From the NCBI GenBank assembly GCA_033060915.1, contig CM065387.1, forward strand, positions 37,347,001-37,411,000: a stretch of DNA of 64,000 nucleotides, given 5' to 3'. Below are positions 1 to 9,316 of this stretch, piece by piece; the stretch's first letter is position 1, and every line of letters begins with the position of its first letter. The notes below the pieces were generated by a model, which did not search any database, was not told where the DNA came from, and saw only the letters and a list, made by a program, of their open reading frames with translations. Source of the DNA: Euryodendron excelsum. Lineage: Eukaryota; Streptophyta; Magnoliopsida; Ericales; Pentaphylacaceae. Made by a program: the position numbers and the translations under genes.

Positions 1-3000
1 CCCCCCCTCTCTCTTCTCTCTCCAACCCACTTGGGTTTTCTCTATTTTAATCCCCCATCTCTTTCCCCCCCCCCCCTTTCTTTGCATGCTTGAAACAAGG
101 GGACTCCCGGTCCATGTGTAGGATTAGACTGTTGGAGGGTCACCGTGTCGGGGGCTTTCTTCTAGTCTAACCAAAGACCACGTGGGTCCGGCCCCCTTGA
201 TTATGTGGTGAAGCCTTAGCCTTGTATGTTCACGACCCCAAATTGCATTGTGCATATCATAGTCTTGCATCTTCCAAAAACCGTTTTCAAAGTTGTTTTT
301 CGAAACATTTTCAAACTTGTTTTTAAAATTGCATCAAAATCTCTTTTTCAAAAACATGTTTTCAAAACCACAATTCTAGGGTGATTCTAGCCTTTCCATT
401 GCTAGGGTTGCTTTAGGAAAGTGTTACATTAAAAGTGACCTTTTTGGTCTATATTTTCAAATTTTGTTGTTTTCAAAACCGCTTTCCTAAAGTGGTTCTA
501 GCCTTCTTATGGTTAGAATTGCTTTAGGAAAGTGAGATGTTTTTACACCTTCTAAAAACTCTCTTTAAAAATCTCTTTCTAAAAAGCTCTTTTTCAATAT
601 ACTTTCCTAAAACTCTTCTCTCCAAAATTGTTTTCAAAAACTCCCTTCCCAAAATCTATTTTTCAAAATTCCCTTTTTCAACTCCTCTCCAAAACTCCTC
701 TTTAAAATCTCTTTCTAAAAACACTCCCTAGATTCACCTTCCTAAAAACTCTCTCCAAAAACCTTTCTAAAAAACTCTCTTTTCAAAATCTTCATTTTAG
801 AAATTCCCCTATAGGATTTTCTTTCTAAACTCTACGTTTCCAAAAACATGCTTTCCAAAAATTCCTTCTCTTTAAACTCTTTTTCCAAAAACTCTATCTT
901 CAAATTCACTTTCCTAAAAACTCCTTCCTAGGATTCCCTTCTAGAAAACCTTCGTTTCTGAAAATGCACTTTCCAAAAACTCTTTCCTTAGAGCCCAAGT
1001 CAAGCCTTAGAGCCCACAATTAGGAAACCCTAATTTTCTTTCCAAAAACATGATTTTCAAACTTTGCCCCAAACCTAGGTTTCCAAAACCTCTTGTTTTC
1101 ACATCAAAACTACACATGTTTCCAAAAGCTATTTTCTACGTCCAAACTACAATTTTTCAAATCTAGGGTTTCTAGAATCTCCTTTTCCATATCCTATCTT
1201 CCCTTTAGGAAACCAAATCAAATCTCCCCGTTTAGGAAACTAGATGTCGTCCTCTGTTTTTGGAAACAAAATCAAATCTTTTCTTTTAGAAACCAAATCC
1301 AATCCCTTCCAAATCCAAATCTTTCCTAATTCAAATCCTTCCTAAACTTCTACTTTCCTAAATCTTAAGTTTCCGAAACTTGAACATAAAAATCTTTCCT
1401 AAGTTTTAAAACTCAACTTTCAAATCTTTCTTAATTCAACCATTTTCCTAATTCAACCCCCCTTTCCAAATCTTAACTTTTCAAATTCAAGTTTTCAAAC
1501 TTTTTCCAAACTCAAACTTTTCCTAGTCTCAAGATTTTCCAAAACTCTAAAACTTTCTAAATCAAAACTTTCTAAATTTGAAACTTTCTCAAATCTTTCT
1601 AAACTTCTAAACTTTCTAATACTTGAAAATCTTTCTAAATCTAAGACTTTTCTAAACTTAAAACTTTCTTAATTCAAACATTTCCTAAATTGAAAACTTT
1701 CCTTTTTCAAACCTTTCCCAAAACAAAACTTTCTTATTTTCAAAACTTCCATGTTTTCAAAACTTTCCAAAATAAAAACTTCCCTTTTTCAAACATTTCT
1801 AAATTCGAAATTTTCTTGATTCAAAACTTTCTTAATTCAAAACTTTCCTAACTCCAAAACTTTCCAAAAATGAAACTTTTCTAATTTCAAAACTTTCCTA
1901 AACCTACAACTTTCCTAATTTCGAAACTTTCCAAAAATGACACTTTCCTAATTCGAAACTTTCCTAACCTAAATTTTTCCTAAATTCCAAGTTTCCAAAC
2001 CTTTCCAAATCCAACATTCCAATCCAATCTTTCTTAGTCTCAAGTCTTTCCTAAGTCTCATCTTTCTTAAGTCTAAGTTTCCTAAACCTCCATCTTTCCA
2101 CAACCAAGTCCTTCCAAAATCCATCTTTTCAAATTAAAGTCCAATCTTTTCCAAAATTTCAATTTCAAATCTCCTTTTGTAATTTCAAATCAAATTCAAT
2201 GTCCAATTCAAGTTCCTTCTTCAATCCACTCTTCAATTTTCAATCGGACTCCGGTCCGAACTACGACTGACCTGATTCCCCCAAAGGGATACGTAGGCAA
2301 CCTTCATAGGTGCGGTCACAATACTTTTCAAACCTTCAATTCCACCCTCATGGGTGCGGTTTCCAAAATCTTTTCAAATCTCAAATTCCAATCTACTTTC
2401 AAAATTCCAATTTCAAAATTTCTATTTTCAAATTTCTATTTCCAAATTTTCAAATTTTCCAATTTCAAATTCCATCTCTTCAAATCTATTTTCAAATCAA
2501 ATTCTTTTCAAATTTATTTCCAAATCTATTTTTCCATTCTCCTAACTTGCACTTGCATATCATGCATCATGTTAGTTTTCAAACATTGTTTTTCTAAAGT
2601 GAATAGGGTTGAACGTTTGTTAATTAAAGACTCTCATAGGTAAATCTAGGGTAGATTGACATATAGGTACCAAAAGGGTGGGGTAGGGTGATAGCTTAGT
2701 GCGTCTTCCCTACACGTAACCAACCTCCGAACCTAGGATCACTGTTTTCAAAGACCAAAAAGAGTCATTTTTCTAAAAAGGGCTAAATGTTTTCTGAAGG
2801 TTGCCAAACAACCTGTTTTCTTAAAAAACCCTCTCTTGAGGAGATATTTTCAAATCGTTTTCCAAAACCCTAAGCGTAGTCTTTGGATTATTCTTAGTTT
2901 TTAGGTGACCTAACTCACCTTAATCAAGTTAGGTGGCGACTCTGAATCTTTTTCAAAAGCCCTTTATTCAAACCCGTTTTCAATTCAAACCTAGTCGCAC

Positions 3001-3095
3001 TCATTCTTCTAGGAGGGTGAGTTCTAATGAGAGAGTACAGCATTTTTTCCACTTGTGTCGTGTATTCCTCGAGTGTGAAAAATTTGGGCGCGACA
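1..3095 (+). mobile_element. Family A Tat/Ogre-like LTR, 5'-truncated by window edge (LTR1)
   Basis: This is the 3' part of a long terminal repeat, ending in GGGCGCGACA at 3086-3095. It aligns block by block with 6150-9311, so about 2.4 kb of its 5' part lies left of the window. It holds the G-poor CTTTCCTAAA tract (about 540-2245), the leader hairpin and ACGTAGGCAACC motif (2256-2302), and the ACCTAACT/AGTTAGGT hairpin with a TGGCGACTC primer-site mimic (2908-2942). No primer-binding site follows at 3096; instead the sequence runs straight into the middle of an antisense PMD frame. I therefore suspect a solo LTR inserted in that frame. Its expected duplication would be CCCAC, but the other copy is outside the window. 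No protein is encoded; the Phe/Lys/Ser-rich open frames are low-complexity artefacts. Confidence 0.85.
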
Positions 3096-3760
3096 CCCAC
3101 CTCAAAGCACGAGGATAAAGGTCGTCCTCGACAACTGCAGGGCGACGAATAGGAAGGTACTCGTAGCTCCACCAAATAAGAAAGGGCCAGAAACTAGTCA
3201 TGCTGCCCCAACGGGAGGAAGTCCGAACCCGCATCGACCGAAGGAAGTAGCTAAAGGAGAAGAACCTCCAATCCAGGTTAGACAGAGTCCCAAGATCAGC
3301 TACTATACTCAGCAACCGAAAAGGCACGAGTGACTTGTTGTTATTGCAGAAGCAGCTAAAGATGATGTACAAAACAAGTCGCCATCTCATAATGTCCCGC
3401 TTGGCAAGCGATGGCTCAGCAACAAAGGTACGGTCATCCTGACTGAGCCAAGAGATTGGGAAGGCAGAATGCTCAGGAGGAGGCAAGTCTAGTAGAATGC
3501 ATGCCTTATCTCTATTGACTGACTGTAGAGTGATCCGCTGGCCAATGAAGGAAAGCCCTGTGATGATCGCCCAATCCAAGGGAGTGGAACCTAACTCGAA
3601 GCTAACAAAATGGAAGGTCCCGGTCTCCCCAAACCACCTCTCAACAAGCGCCAGTACCAAATGCCGGTTCAGGTGGTTAGCCTGTAATCCCATGAAGGCT
3701 CCAAATCTGATCTCAACCATGAAGGCATGATATGATGGGGCAGCCCGCTGCATAGTCACA
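3096..3760 (-). pseudogene. Antisense plant mobile domain (PMD) frame, middle part
   Basis: This frame lies on the minus strand, antisense to the flanking LTRs, and is open across the whole segment (about 220 codons). Recognisable PMD features in order are ALVERWFGETGTFHF, then the ITGLSFIGQRI block near the middle, then an aromatic-rich stretch ending WWSYEYLPIRRP. This matches the family pattern of ALVERW..ET.TFH, the (L/I)TGL.. block and (L/W)..E.(I/L)P. PMD proteins (MAIN/MAIL type) are nuclear factors in plants and also occur inside transposons; function here is unknown. The frame is interrupted at its N-terminal side by a solo LTR (3761-9311) and resumes at 9317 in the same phase, since excising the LTR plus one TCACA keeps the frame open. 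At its C-terminal side it is cut by LTR1. The ATG at 3772-3774 is supplied by the LTR and is not the native start. Confidence 0.75.
3756..3760. repeat. Target-site duplication TCACA, left copy
   Basis: TCACA directly precedes the TGTAAGCACC start of the solo LTR and is repeated at 9312-9316 directly after its GCGACA end. A 5-bp duplication is the normal footprint of LTR-retrotransposon integrase and shows that 3761-9311 is one insertion. Confidence 0.9.
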
Positions 3761-4014
3761 TGTAAGCACCCCATTTTTGACCGCTCGGCAGTCTACACTC
3801 CGTCCAGACTTGTTTTCAAGTCATTTTGGGCATATTCCTATTGAATCCAATTCTCTAGTTTCAAATTCCATCTTTCCATCACTTCGTGGGCCTGTCAGGC
3901 CCAAATAGAGGCAAAATGACCAAAATGCCCTTAGGGGCATTATCCTTTCTTATTCCGATTCCAATCCCTCTCTCGAGACAGTTTATTCCTCGAGACGGTC
4001 CGAGTAGCAAAACT

Positions 4015-4217
4015 ACTCACAAAACCGTCAGAGTGGCGGAAACACTCACAAAACCGTTAGGGTGGCGGAAACACTCACAAAACCGTCAGGGTGGCGGAAA
4101 CACTCACAAAACCGTTAGGGTGGCGGAAACACTCACAAAACCGTCAAAGTGGCGAAAACACTCACAAAACCGTCAGGGTGACGGAAACACTCACAAAACC
4201 GTCAGAGTGGCGGAAAC
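4015..4217 (+). repeat. 29-bp minisatellite, 7 exact-length copies
   Basis: Seven head-to-tail copies of a 29-bp unit fill exactly 203 bp. Each starts ACTCACAAAACCGT, continues with a variable (C/T)AGRGT, and ends GGCGGAAAC. Because 29 is not a multiple of 3, any reading frame cycles through three phases, so the repetitive peptides it spells are not evidence for a gene. The minus-strand LTR has five copies of the same unit (53860-54004); LTR3 has none. Confidence 0.95.
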
Positions 4218-4229
4218 ACTCAAAACCCA

Positions 4230-4395
4230 GGCACGTCTCTTTGGAGACGGTAAGACCCCTTTCCAATCCCACTCTCGAGACAGTTTATTCCTCGAGACGG
4301 TTCCAATCTAGGCACGTCTCTTCGGAGACGATAAGACCCCTTTCCAATCCCTCTCTCGAGACAGTTTATTCCTCGAGACGGTCCGAGTAGCAAAA
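4230..4395 (+). repeat. 82-bp modules with TTTG/TTCG hairpins and CTCGAGAC repeats
   Basis: Two modules each carry a short hairpin: CGTCTC-TTTG-GAGACG (4234-4249) and CGTCTC-TTCG-GAGACG (4315-4330). Each is followed by GGTAAG or GATAAG, then CTCGAGACAG, TTTATTC and CTCGAGACGG. In LTR4 the same module occurs five times (34316-34675). They lie upstream of the TATA box, in the part equivalent to U3. Confidence 0.85.
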
Positions 4396-4705
4396 CTACT
4401 CACAGAGCCGTTAGAGTAGTGGAAATACTCAACCGTTAGAGTAGCGGAAATACTCACAGAGCCGTTAGAGTAGCGGAAATACTCAACCGTTAGAGTAGCG
4501 GAAATACTCACAAATCATCAACCCCGTCCGAGTAGCGGAAATACTCACAAATCTTCAACCCCGTCCGAGTAACGGAAATACTCACAAATCATCAACCCTG
4601 TCCGAGTAGCGGAAACACTCACAAATCATCAACCCCGTCCGAGTAGCGGAAATACTCACAAATCTTCAACCCCGTCCGAGTAGCGGAAATACTCACACCG
4701 TTAGA
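4396..4705 (+). repeat. Degenerate 25/29/37-bp minisatellites of the LTR
   Basis: First come units built on ACTCACAGAGCCGTTAGAG and shorter ACTCAACCGTTAGAG, both ending TAGCGGAAAT. Longer units follow that contain CAAATCATCAACCCCGTCCG and end AGCGGAAAT. All share the GTAGCGGAAAYACTCA core with the 29-bp array upstream, so they are likely slippage derivatives of one ancestral unit. Confidence 0.85.
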
Positions 4706-4806
4706 GTGGCGGAAACACTAAAAACCTAGGTCAATACCCGTGTTTGTTAGCTCACTTTGGTGAAAAAGGACCAGACTACCCTTAGGAGCTTTTTCGAGAT
4801 TCTTCG

Positions 4807-5440
4807 GTCAAGATGACCATTTTGTCCCTAGGCATCCGAACGCCCCGGGAACCACACCGGCTCTGGGTGTCAAACCGGTAACCTCCCGAGAATAATTTTT
4901 ATAGTATTCTCAATCTTCCTTTACGTTTCCGGATCATTCCGAGTCAGTTCCGGTAAACCCGGTACAAAATGACCGTTTTGCCCCTGGTGGGCCGGTCTCC
5001 TTTTCTTACCACACCGGCTCTGGGTATCAAACCGGAAATGCCCTGAGAATACTTTTTATAGTATTCTCAATCTTCCTTTACTTTTCTGGATCATTCCGAG
5101 TCAGTTCCGGCAAACCTGGTACAAAATGACCGTTTTGCCCCTGGTGGGCCGGTCTCCATTTCCGACCACACCGGCTCTGGGTATTAAACCGGTAATGTCC
5201 CGAGAATACTTTTTATAGTGTTCTCGACCTTCCGTTACCTTTCCGGACCGTTCCGAGTCAGTTCCAGCAAACCCAGGTACAAAATGACCGTTTTGCCCCT
5301 GGTGGGCCGGTCTCCATTTCCGACCACGCCGGCCCTGGGAATCAAACCGGCAACCTCTGGGGACATTCTAATAATGTTTCTAGATCCCAAGTCTTTTTCC
5401 GGGACAGTCCGAGTCCGTCCCGGCAGTTTTGTAGTCCGAT
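4807..5440 (+). repeat. 157-bp tandem repeat, about four copies
   Basis: The block beginning AAAATGACCGTTTTGCCCC recurs at a spacing of 157-158 bp (anchor AGATGACC at 4808, then ACAAAATGACC at 4964, 5121 and 5279). Each copy contains CACACCGGCTCTGGGT, CAAACCGG and GAGTCAGTTCCGG. The same array is present in LTR3, LTR4 and the minus-strand LTR (52440-52960). It lies between the minisatellites and the promoter. Confidence 0.9.
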
Positions 5441-5704
5441 TGACCGTTTCGCCCCTAAAGGCCCGGTCAATCTTTCCGACACATTTCGTCCTCACTTTTT
5501 AAGTCAAATACCTCTAGGACACCATTTCAAGTGTTCCTGCTCCTTTCTGGCTTTCCGGGTCATTCCCGGCTCCTTCAAATCATTCCCGGACTTTCCGGAG
5601 TCACTCCTAGTGATGCCAGGCTAAAATTTACATGGTAGTCACTAGTACAGGCGCCCAAATCTAGTCAAAGATACGTTGCTTGCCGACCTTAATTGTTTCC
5701 TAAA

Positions 5705-5810
5705 TGGCTGGCGCCACTAGCAGTGGCGCCATTGCTAGTGGCGTCAGTGTAAATTTTGCCCTGGCGCCACTACAGCAAGCGCCAGGCTTGTCCAGCTTCT
5801 ATATATACAG
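5705..5810 (+). promoter_or_regulatory. LTR2 promoter: GGCGCC palindromes and TATA box
   Basis: A near-perfect palindrome at 5709-5731 has 10-bp arms TGGCGCCACT and AGTGGCGCCA around AGC. A degenerate copy (GCTAGTGGCGTCAG) and CTGGCGCCACTACAGCAAGC follow. A TATA box (TATATATA, 5800-5807) follows; other copies have TATAAATA in the same place. The arrangement is conserved in LTR3, LTR4 and the minus-strand LTR, and family B has the same layout with a different palindrome core. Confidence 0.7.
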
Positions 5811-6004
5811 AGCCTCGTTCAACGTGAAAGGGGTCTGCAAACTTAACTTAAAAATCCTATATTTCAATATACAGAGCTCGAGCATCTCAAAAACCCTAGC
5901 CTCCTTAGGTTTTCCCAAACCCTAACCACCCTACACAAACCCTAGCCTCCTATACACTCATACACTCCCCCATACACTCATACACTAGCCTTCAACCATC
6001 TTTG

Positions 6005-6130
6005 GAAGACTTGAGGAGCTGCCATCCAAAGCTTGAAGACAACCCTTGAAGGTTGAAGAAGAAGATCAAGACGAAGACCGAAGACCGAAGACTGCACGGC
6101 GCGCAAAATAAACAAGAAACAAGGTAGGCT
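6005..6130 (+). promoter_or_regulatory. GAAGA-rich leader ending in a 5' splice-site consensus
   Basis: About 200 nt after the TATA box, the leader becomes dense in TTGAAG, GAAGAAGAAG and CGAAGACCGAAGAC. It ends at CAAG|GTAGGC, with the boundary at 6123/6124. The same GAA-rich block and donor recur at 12412 in LTR3, 35989 in LTR4 and, reversed, at 51802 in the minus-strand LTR. GAA-rich runs are typical exonic splicing enhancers, so I infer a leader intron starting here. Confidence 0.5.
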
Positions 6131-6689
6131 CCCTATTTAATTTTCTGCACTTCCCCCTCTCTCTTCTCTCTCCAACCCACTTGGGTTTTCTCTATTTTAA
6201 TCCCCCATCTCTTTCCCGCCCTTTCTTTGCATGCTTGAAACAAGGGTACTCCCGGTTCATGTGTAGGATTGGGCAATTGGAGAGTCACCGTGTCGGGAGC
6301 TTTCCTCTAGCCTAACCAAAGACCATGTGGGTCCGGCCCCCTTGATTATGCGGTGAAGCCTTAACCTTGTATGTTCACGACCCCAAATTGCATTGTGCAT
6401 ATCATAGTCTTGCATCTTCCAAAATTCGTTTTCAAAAAGTTGTTTTCAAAAATCGTTTTCAAACTTGTTTTCAAAATTGCATCAAAAGCTCTTTTTCAAA
6501 AACATGTTTTCAAAATCACAATCCTAGGGTGATTCTAGCCTTTCCATGGCCAGGGTTGCTTTAGGAAAGTGTTATATTAAAAGTGCCTTTTGGTCTATAT
6601 TTTCAAACCTTGTTTTCAAAACCACTTTCTTAAAGTGGTTCTAGCCCTCTTATGGCTAGAATCGCTTTAGGAAAGTGAGACGTTTTCAT

Positions 6690-8460
6690 ACTTTCCAAAA
6701 ACCCTCTTTTCAAAAATCCCTTCCTAAAAATCTCTTTCTCAACATACTTTCCTAAAACTCTCCTCTCCAAAATGGTTTTCAAAAACTCCCTTTCAAAATC
6801 TTTTTTTCAAAACTCTCTTCCCTCAAAATTCACTTTCTAAAAACATTCCTTAAAAATCTTTCTAAAAACTCTCTTCCCAAAATCTTCCTTCTAGAAACTC
6901 TTATCTAGGGTTTTCCTTCTAAAACTTGTTTCCAAAAAACACGCTTTCCAAAAACTCCTTCCCTTTAAAATCTTTTTCCAAAAACTCCCTCTCCAAGTTC
7001 ACTTTCCAAAAACTTCTCCCTAGGATTCCCTTCTAGAAAACCTTCGTTTCCAAAAACGCGTTTTCCAAAAAAAAAATTCTTTCCTTAGAGCCCAAACCAA
7101 ACCCTAGAACCCACAATTAGGAAACCCTAGTTTTCTTTCCAAAAACATGATTTTCAAACTTTGCCCCAAACCTAGGTTTCCAAAATCTTTTGTTTTCTAT
7201 ATCAAAACTATACATGTTTTCAAAACCTCTTTTCTACGTCAAAACAACAATTTTCCAAATCTAGGGTTTCTAGAATCTCCCTTTCCAAATCTTTGCCGAA
7301 TCCTACTTTTCCTTTAGGAAACCAAATCCAATCTCCCCATTTAGGAAACTAGATCCTATCCTCCGCTTTTGGAAATAAAATCAACCTTCTCTTTTCAAAA
7401 CAAAATCCAATCTTTTCCTAGTCCAAACCTTTCCTACTTCAACTCCTTCCTAAACCATAAGTTTCCTAAACCTAAATTTTAAATCTTTCCTTAAATTTTA
7501 AAATTCAAATCTTTCCTAATTCACATCCTTCCTAAACTCCCACTTTCCTAAACCTTAAGTTTCCAAAACTTGAACATAAAAATCTTTCCTAAATTTTAAG
7601 ACTCAATTTTCAAATCTTTCCTAATTCAACCCCTTTTTCCAAATCTTAATTTTCCAAATTCAAGTTTTCAAACTTTTCCTAAACTCAAACCTTTCCTAAT
7701 TTCAAGATTTCCTAAAACCCTAAAACTTTCTAAATCTTAAACTTTCTAAACCTAAAACTTTCTAAATTCTAAACTCTCTTAAACTTCAAATCTTTCCAAA
7801 TCTAAGACTTTTCTAAATTCAAAACTTTCTTAATTTAAGACTTTCTTAAGTTGAAACTTTCTTAATTCAAACATTTCCTAAACTGAAAACTTTCCTTTTT
7901 CAAACCTTTCCTAAAACGAAACTTTCTTATTTTCAAAACTTCCTTGTTTTCAAAGCTTTCCAAATTCAAAACTTCCCTTTTTCAAAACATTCCAATTTTC
8001 AAAACTTTCCTAAGTTGAACCTTTCTTAGACTAAACTTCCTTAATTTAAAACGTTTCTAAATTCAACACTTTCCTATTTCAAAACCTTTCTTGAAACAAA
8101 ACTTTCCAATTTTTTAAAAACTTCCCTAAGTCGAAACTTTCCTAATTTCAAAACTTTCCAAAAATGAAACTTTCCTAATTCGAAACTTTCCTAAATCGAA
8201 CATTTCCTAATTCGAACATTTCCTAAATCCAACCTTTCCTAATCTCCTAAACCTTCCAAGTCGAGTCAAGCCTTTCCTAAGTCTAGGTTTCCTAAACCTC
8301 CATCTTTCCAAAACCAAGTTTTTCCAAAATCAATCTTTCCAAAGCAAGTCCAATCTTCTGAAATTCAATCTCCTTTTCTAATCTCAAATCAAATTCAATT
8401 TTCAATTCAATCTCTTTCTTCCAGTCCAATCTCTCTTTTCAAATCAATCTTTTTTCAATC
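6690..8460 (+). repeat. G-depleted CTTTCC-TAAA tract of LTR2
   Basis: Roughly 1.8 kb is built from variants of CTTTCCTAAA, TTCAAAAC and TCTTTCCAAATC with very few G on this strand. Equivalent tracts are at about 540-2245, 12950-14330, 36540-38340 and, as C-poor minus-strand copies, 49430-51240 and 61760-63570. It is not coding; the long Phe/Gln/Lys/Ser peptides are composition artefacts. Confidence 0.85.
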
Positions 8461-8467
8461 GGACTCT

Positions 8468-8516
8468 TGTCCGAACTACGACTGACCTGATTCCCCCAAA
8501 GGGATACGTAGGCAAC
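8468..8516 (+). promoter_or_regulatory. Conserved leader hairpin and ACGTAGGCAACC motif
   Basis: The block CGAACTACGACTGACCTGAT is followed by a small hairpin (TCCC-CCAAA-GGGA) and TACGTAGGCAACC. It is the best-conserved stretch of the LTR and is present in every copy of families A and B. The stem changes in a compensatory way between copies: TCCT/AGGA in LTR3 and LTR4, TCTC/GAGA in family B. The role is unknown; packaging, translation or dimerisation of the RNA are possibilities. Confidence 0.6.
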
Positions 8517-9124
8517 CTTCATAGGTGCGGTCACAACACTTTTCAAACTTTCAATTCCACCCTCATGGGTGTGGTTTCCAAAATCTTTCCAAATTTCAAA
8601 TTCCAATCAATTTTCAAAATTCAATTTCAAAATTTCTATTTTCAAATTCCTATTTCCAAGTTTTCAAAGTTTCCAATTTCAATTCCATCTTTTCAAATCT
8701 ATTTTCAAATCAAATCAATTTCTTTTCAAATCAATTTCTATTTTCCAATTCTTTCATCTTGCACTTGCATATCATGCATCATGCTAAATTAGTTTTCAGA
8801 CATTGTTTTTCAAAGTGAATGGGGTTGAACTATAGTTAATTAAAGACTCTCATAGGTGAATCTAGGGTAGATTGACATGTAGGTACCGAAAGGGCGGGGT
8901 AGGGTGATAGCTTAGTGCGTCTTCCCTACACGTAACCAACCTCCGAACCTAGATCACTGATTTCAAAGACCAAACGGAGTCATTTTTCAAAAAAGGGCTA
9001 AATGTTTTCCAAAGATTGCCAAACAACCCGTTTTCTTTAAAAACCCTCTCTTGAGGAGATATTTTCCAAATCGTTTTCCAAAAACCCTAAGTGTAGTCTT
9101 CGGACTATGCTTAGTTTTTAGGTG

Positions 9125-9160
9125 ACCTAACTCACCTTAATCAAGTTAGGTGGCGACTCC
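9125..9160 (+). promoter_or_regulatory. U5 hairpin running into a primer-site mimic
   Basis: ACCTAACT (9125-9132) and AGTTAGGT (9144-9151) form an 8-bp stem with an 11-nt loop. The stem's 3' arm continues into TGGCGACTCC (9151-9160), identical to the first ten bases expected of the tRNA-Arg primer-binding site. It lies about 150 nt before the LTR end. It is conserved at 2908, 15008, 39014, 47478, 48733 and about 61061. Confidence 0.65.
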
Positions 9161-9311
9161 AAATGTTTTGCAAAAGCCCTTTATTCAAACCTGTTTTCAA
9201 TTCAAACCTAGTCGCACTCATTCTTCTAGGAGGGTGAGTTCTAACGAGAGAGTACAACATTTTTCCCGTTTGGGTGAGTATTCCTCGAGTGCGAAAAATC
9301 TGGGCGCGACA

Positions 9312-9316
9312 TCACA
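9312..9316. repeat. Target-site duplication TCACA, right copy
   Basis: This is the mate of 3756-3760, directly after the LTR2 end. Confidence 0.9.

Larger units (their letters stand above)
3761..9311 (+). mobile_element. Family A solo LTR (LTR2), 5551 bp
   Basis: It starts TGTAAGCACC, ends GGGCGCGACA, and is flanked by TCACA duplications with no internal region beside it, so it is a solo LTR left by recombination between the two LTRs of a full element. Order of parts: 29-bp minisatellite (4015-4217), hairpin modules (4234-4395), shorter minisatellites (4396-4705), 157-bp tandem repeats (4807-5440), GGCGCC palindromes and TATA box (5709-5807), GAAGA-rich leader with splice donor (6005-6124), G-poor tract (about 6690-8460), leader hairpin (8468-8516), and the U5 hairpin with primer-site mimic (9125-9160). 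At 5.55 kb it is exceptionally long, which is typical of Ogre-type elements. It contains no gene. Confidence 0.93.

Noticed and set aside
2310..2643. Overlapping open frames rich in Phe, Gln, Lys and Ser (also at 537, 8525, 14384, 38407, 49038, 61365)
   Set aside because: They arise from the TTTCAAATTCC low-complexity part of the LTR, appear in two or three frames at once, and recur at the same LTR position in every copy.
3096..3760. Treating LTR1 and LTR2 as the two LTRs of one element with a 665-bp internal region
   Set aside because: TCACA flanks LTR2 alone, the PMD frame continues in phase beyond it, and there is no primer site after LTR1 or polypurine tract before LTR2.
4015..4217. CRISPR-like regular repeats
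   Set aside because: There are no unique spacers; the units are contiguous tandem copies inside a plant LTR.
3886..4390. Repetitive peptides (WRKHSQN type) over the LTR minisatellite
   Set aside because: The unit is 29 bp, so the frame rotates through three phases; no selection for coding is plausible.
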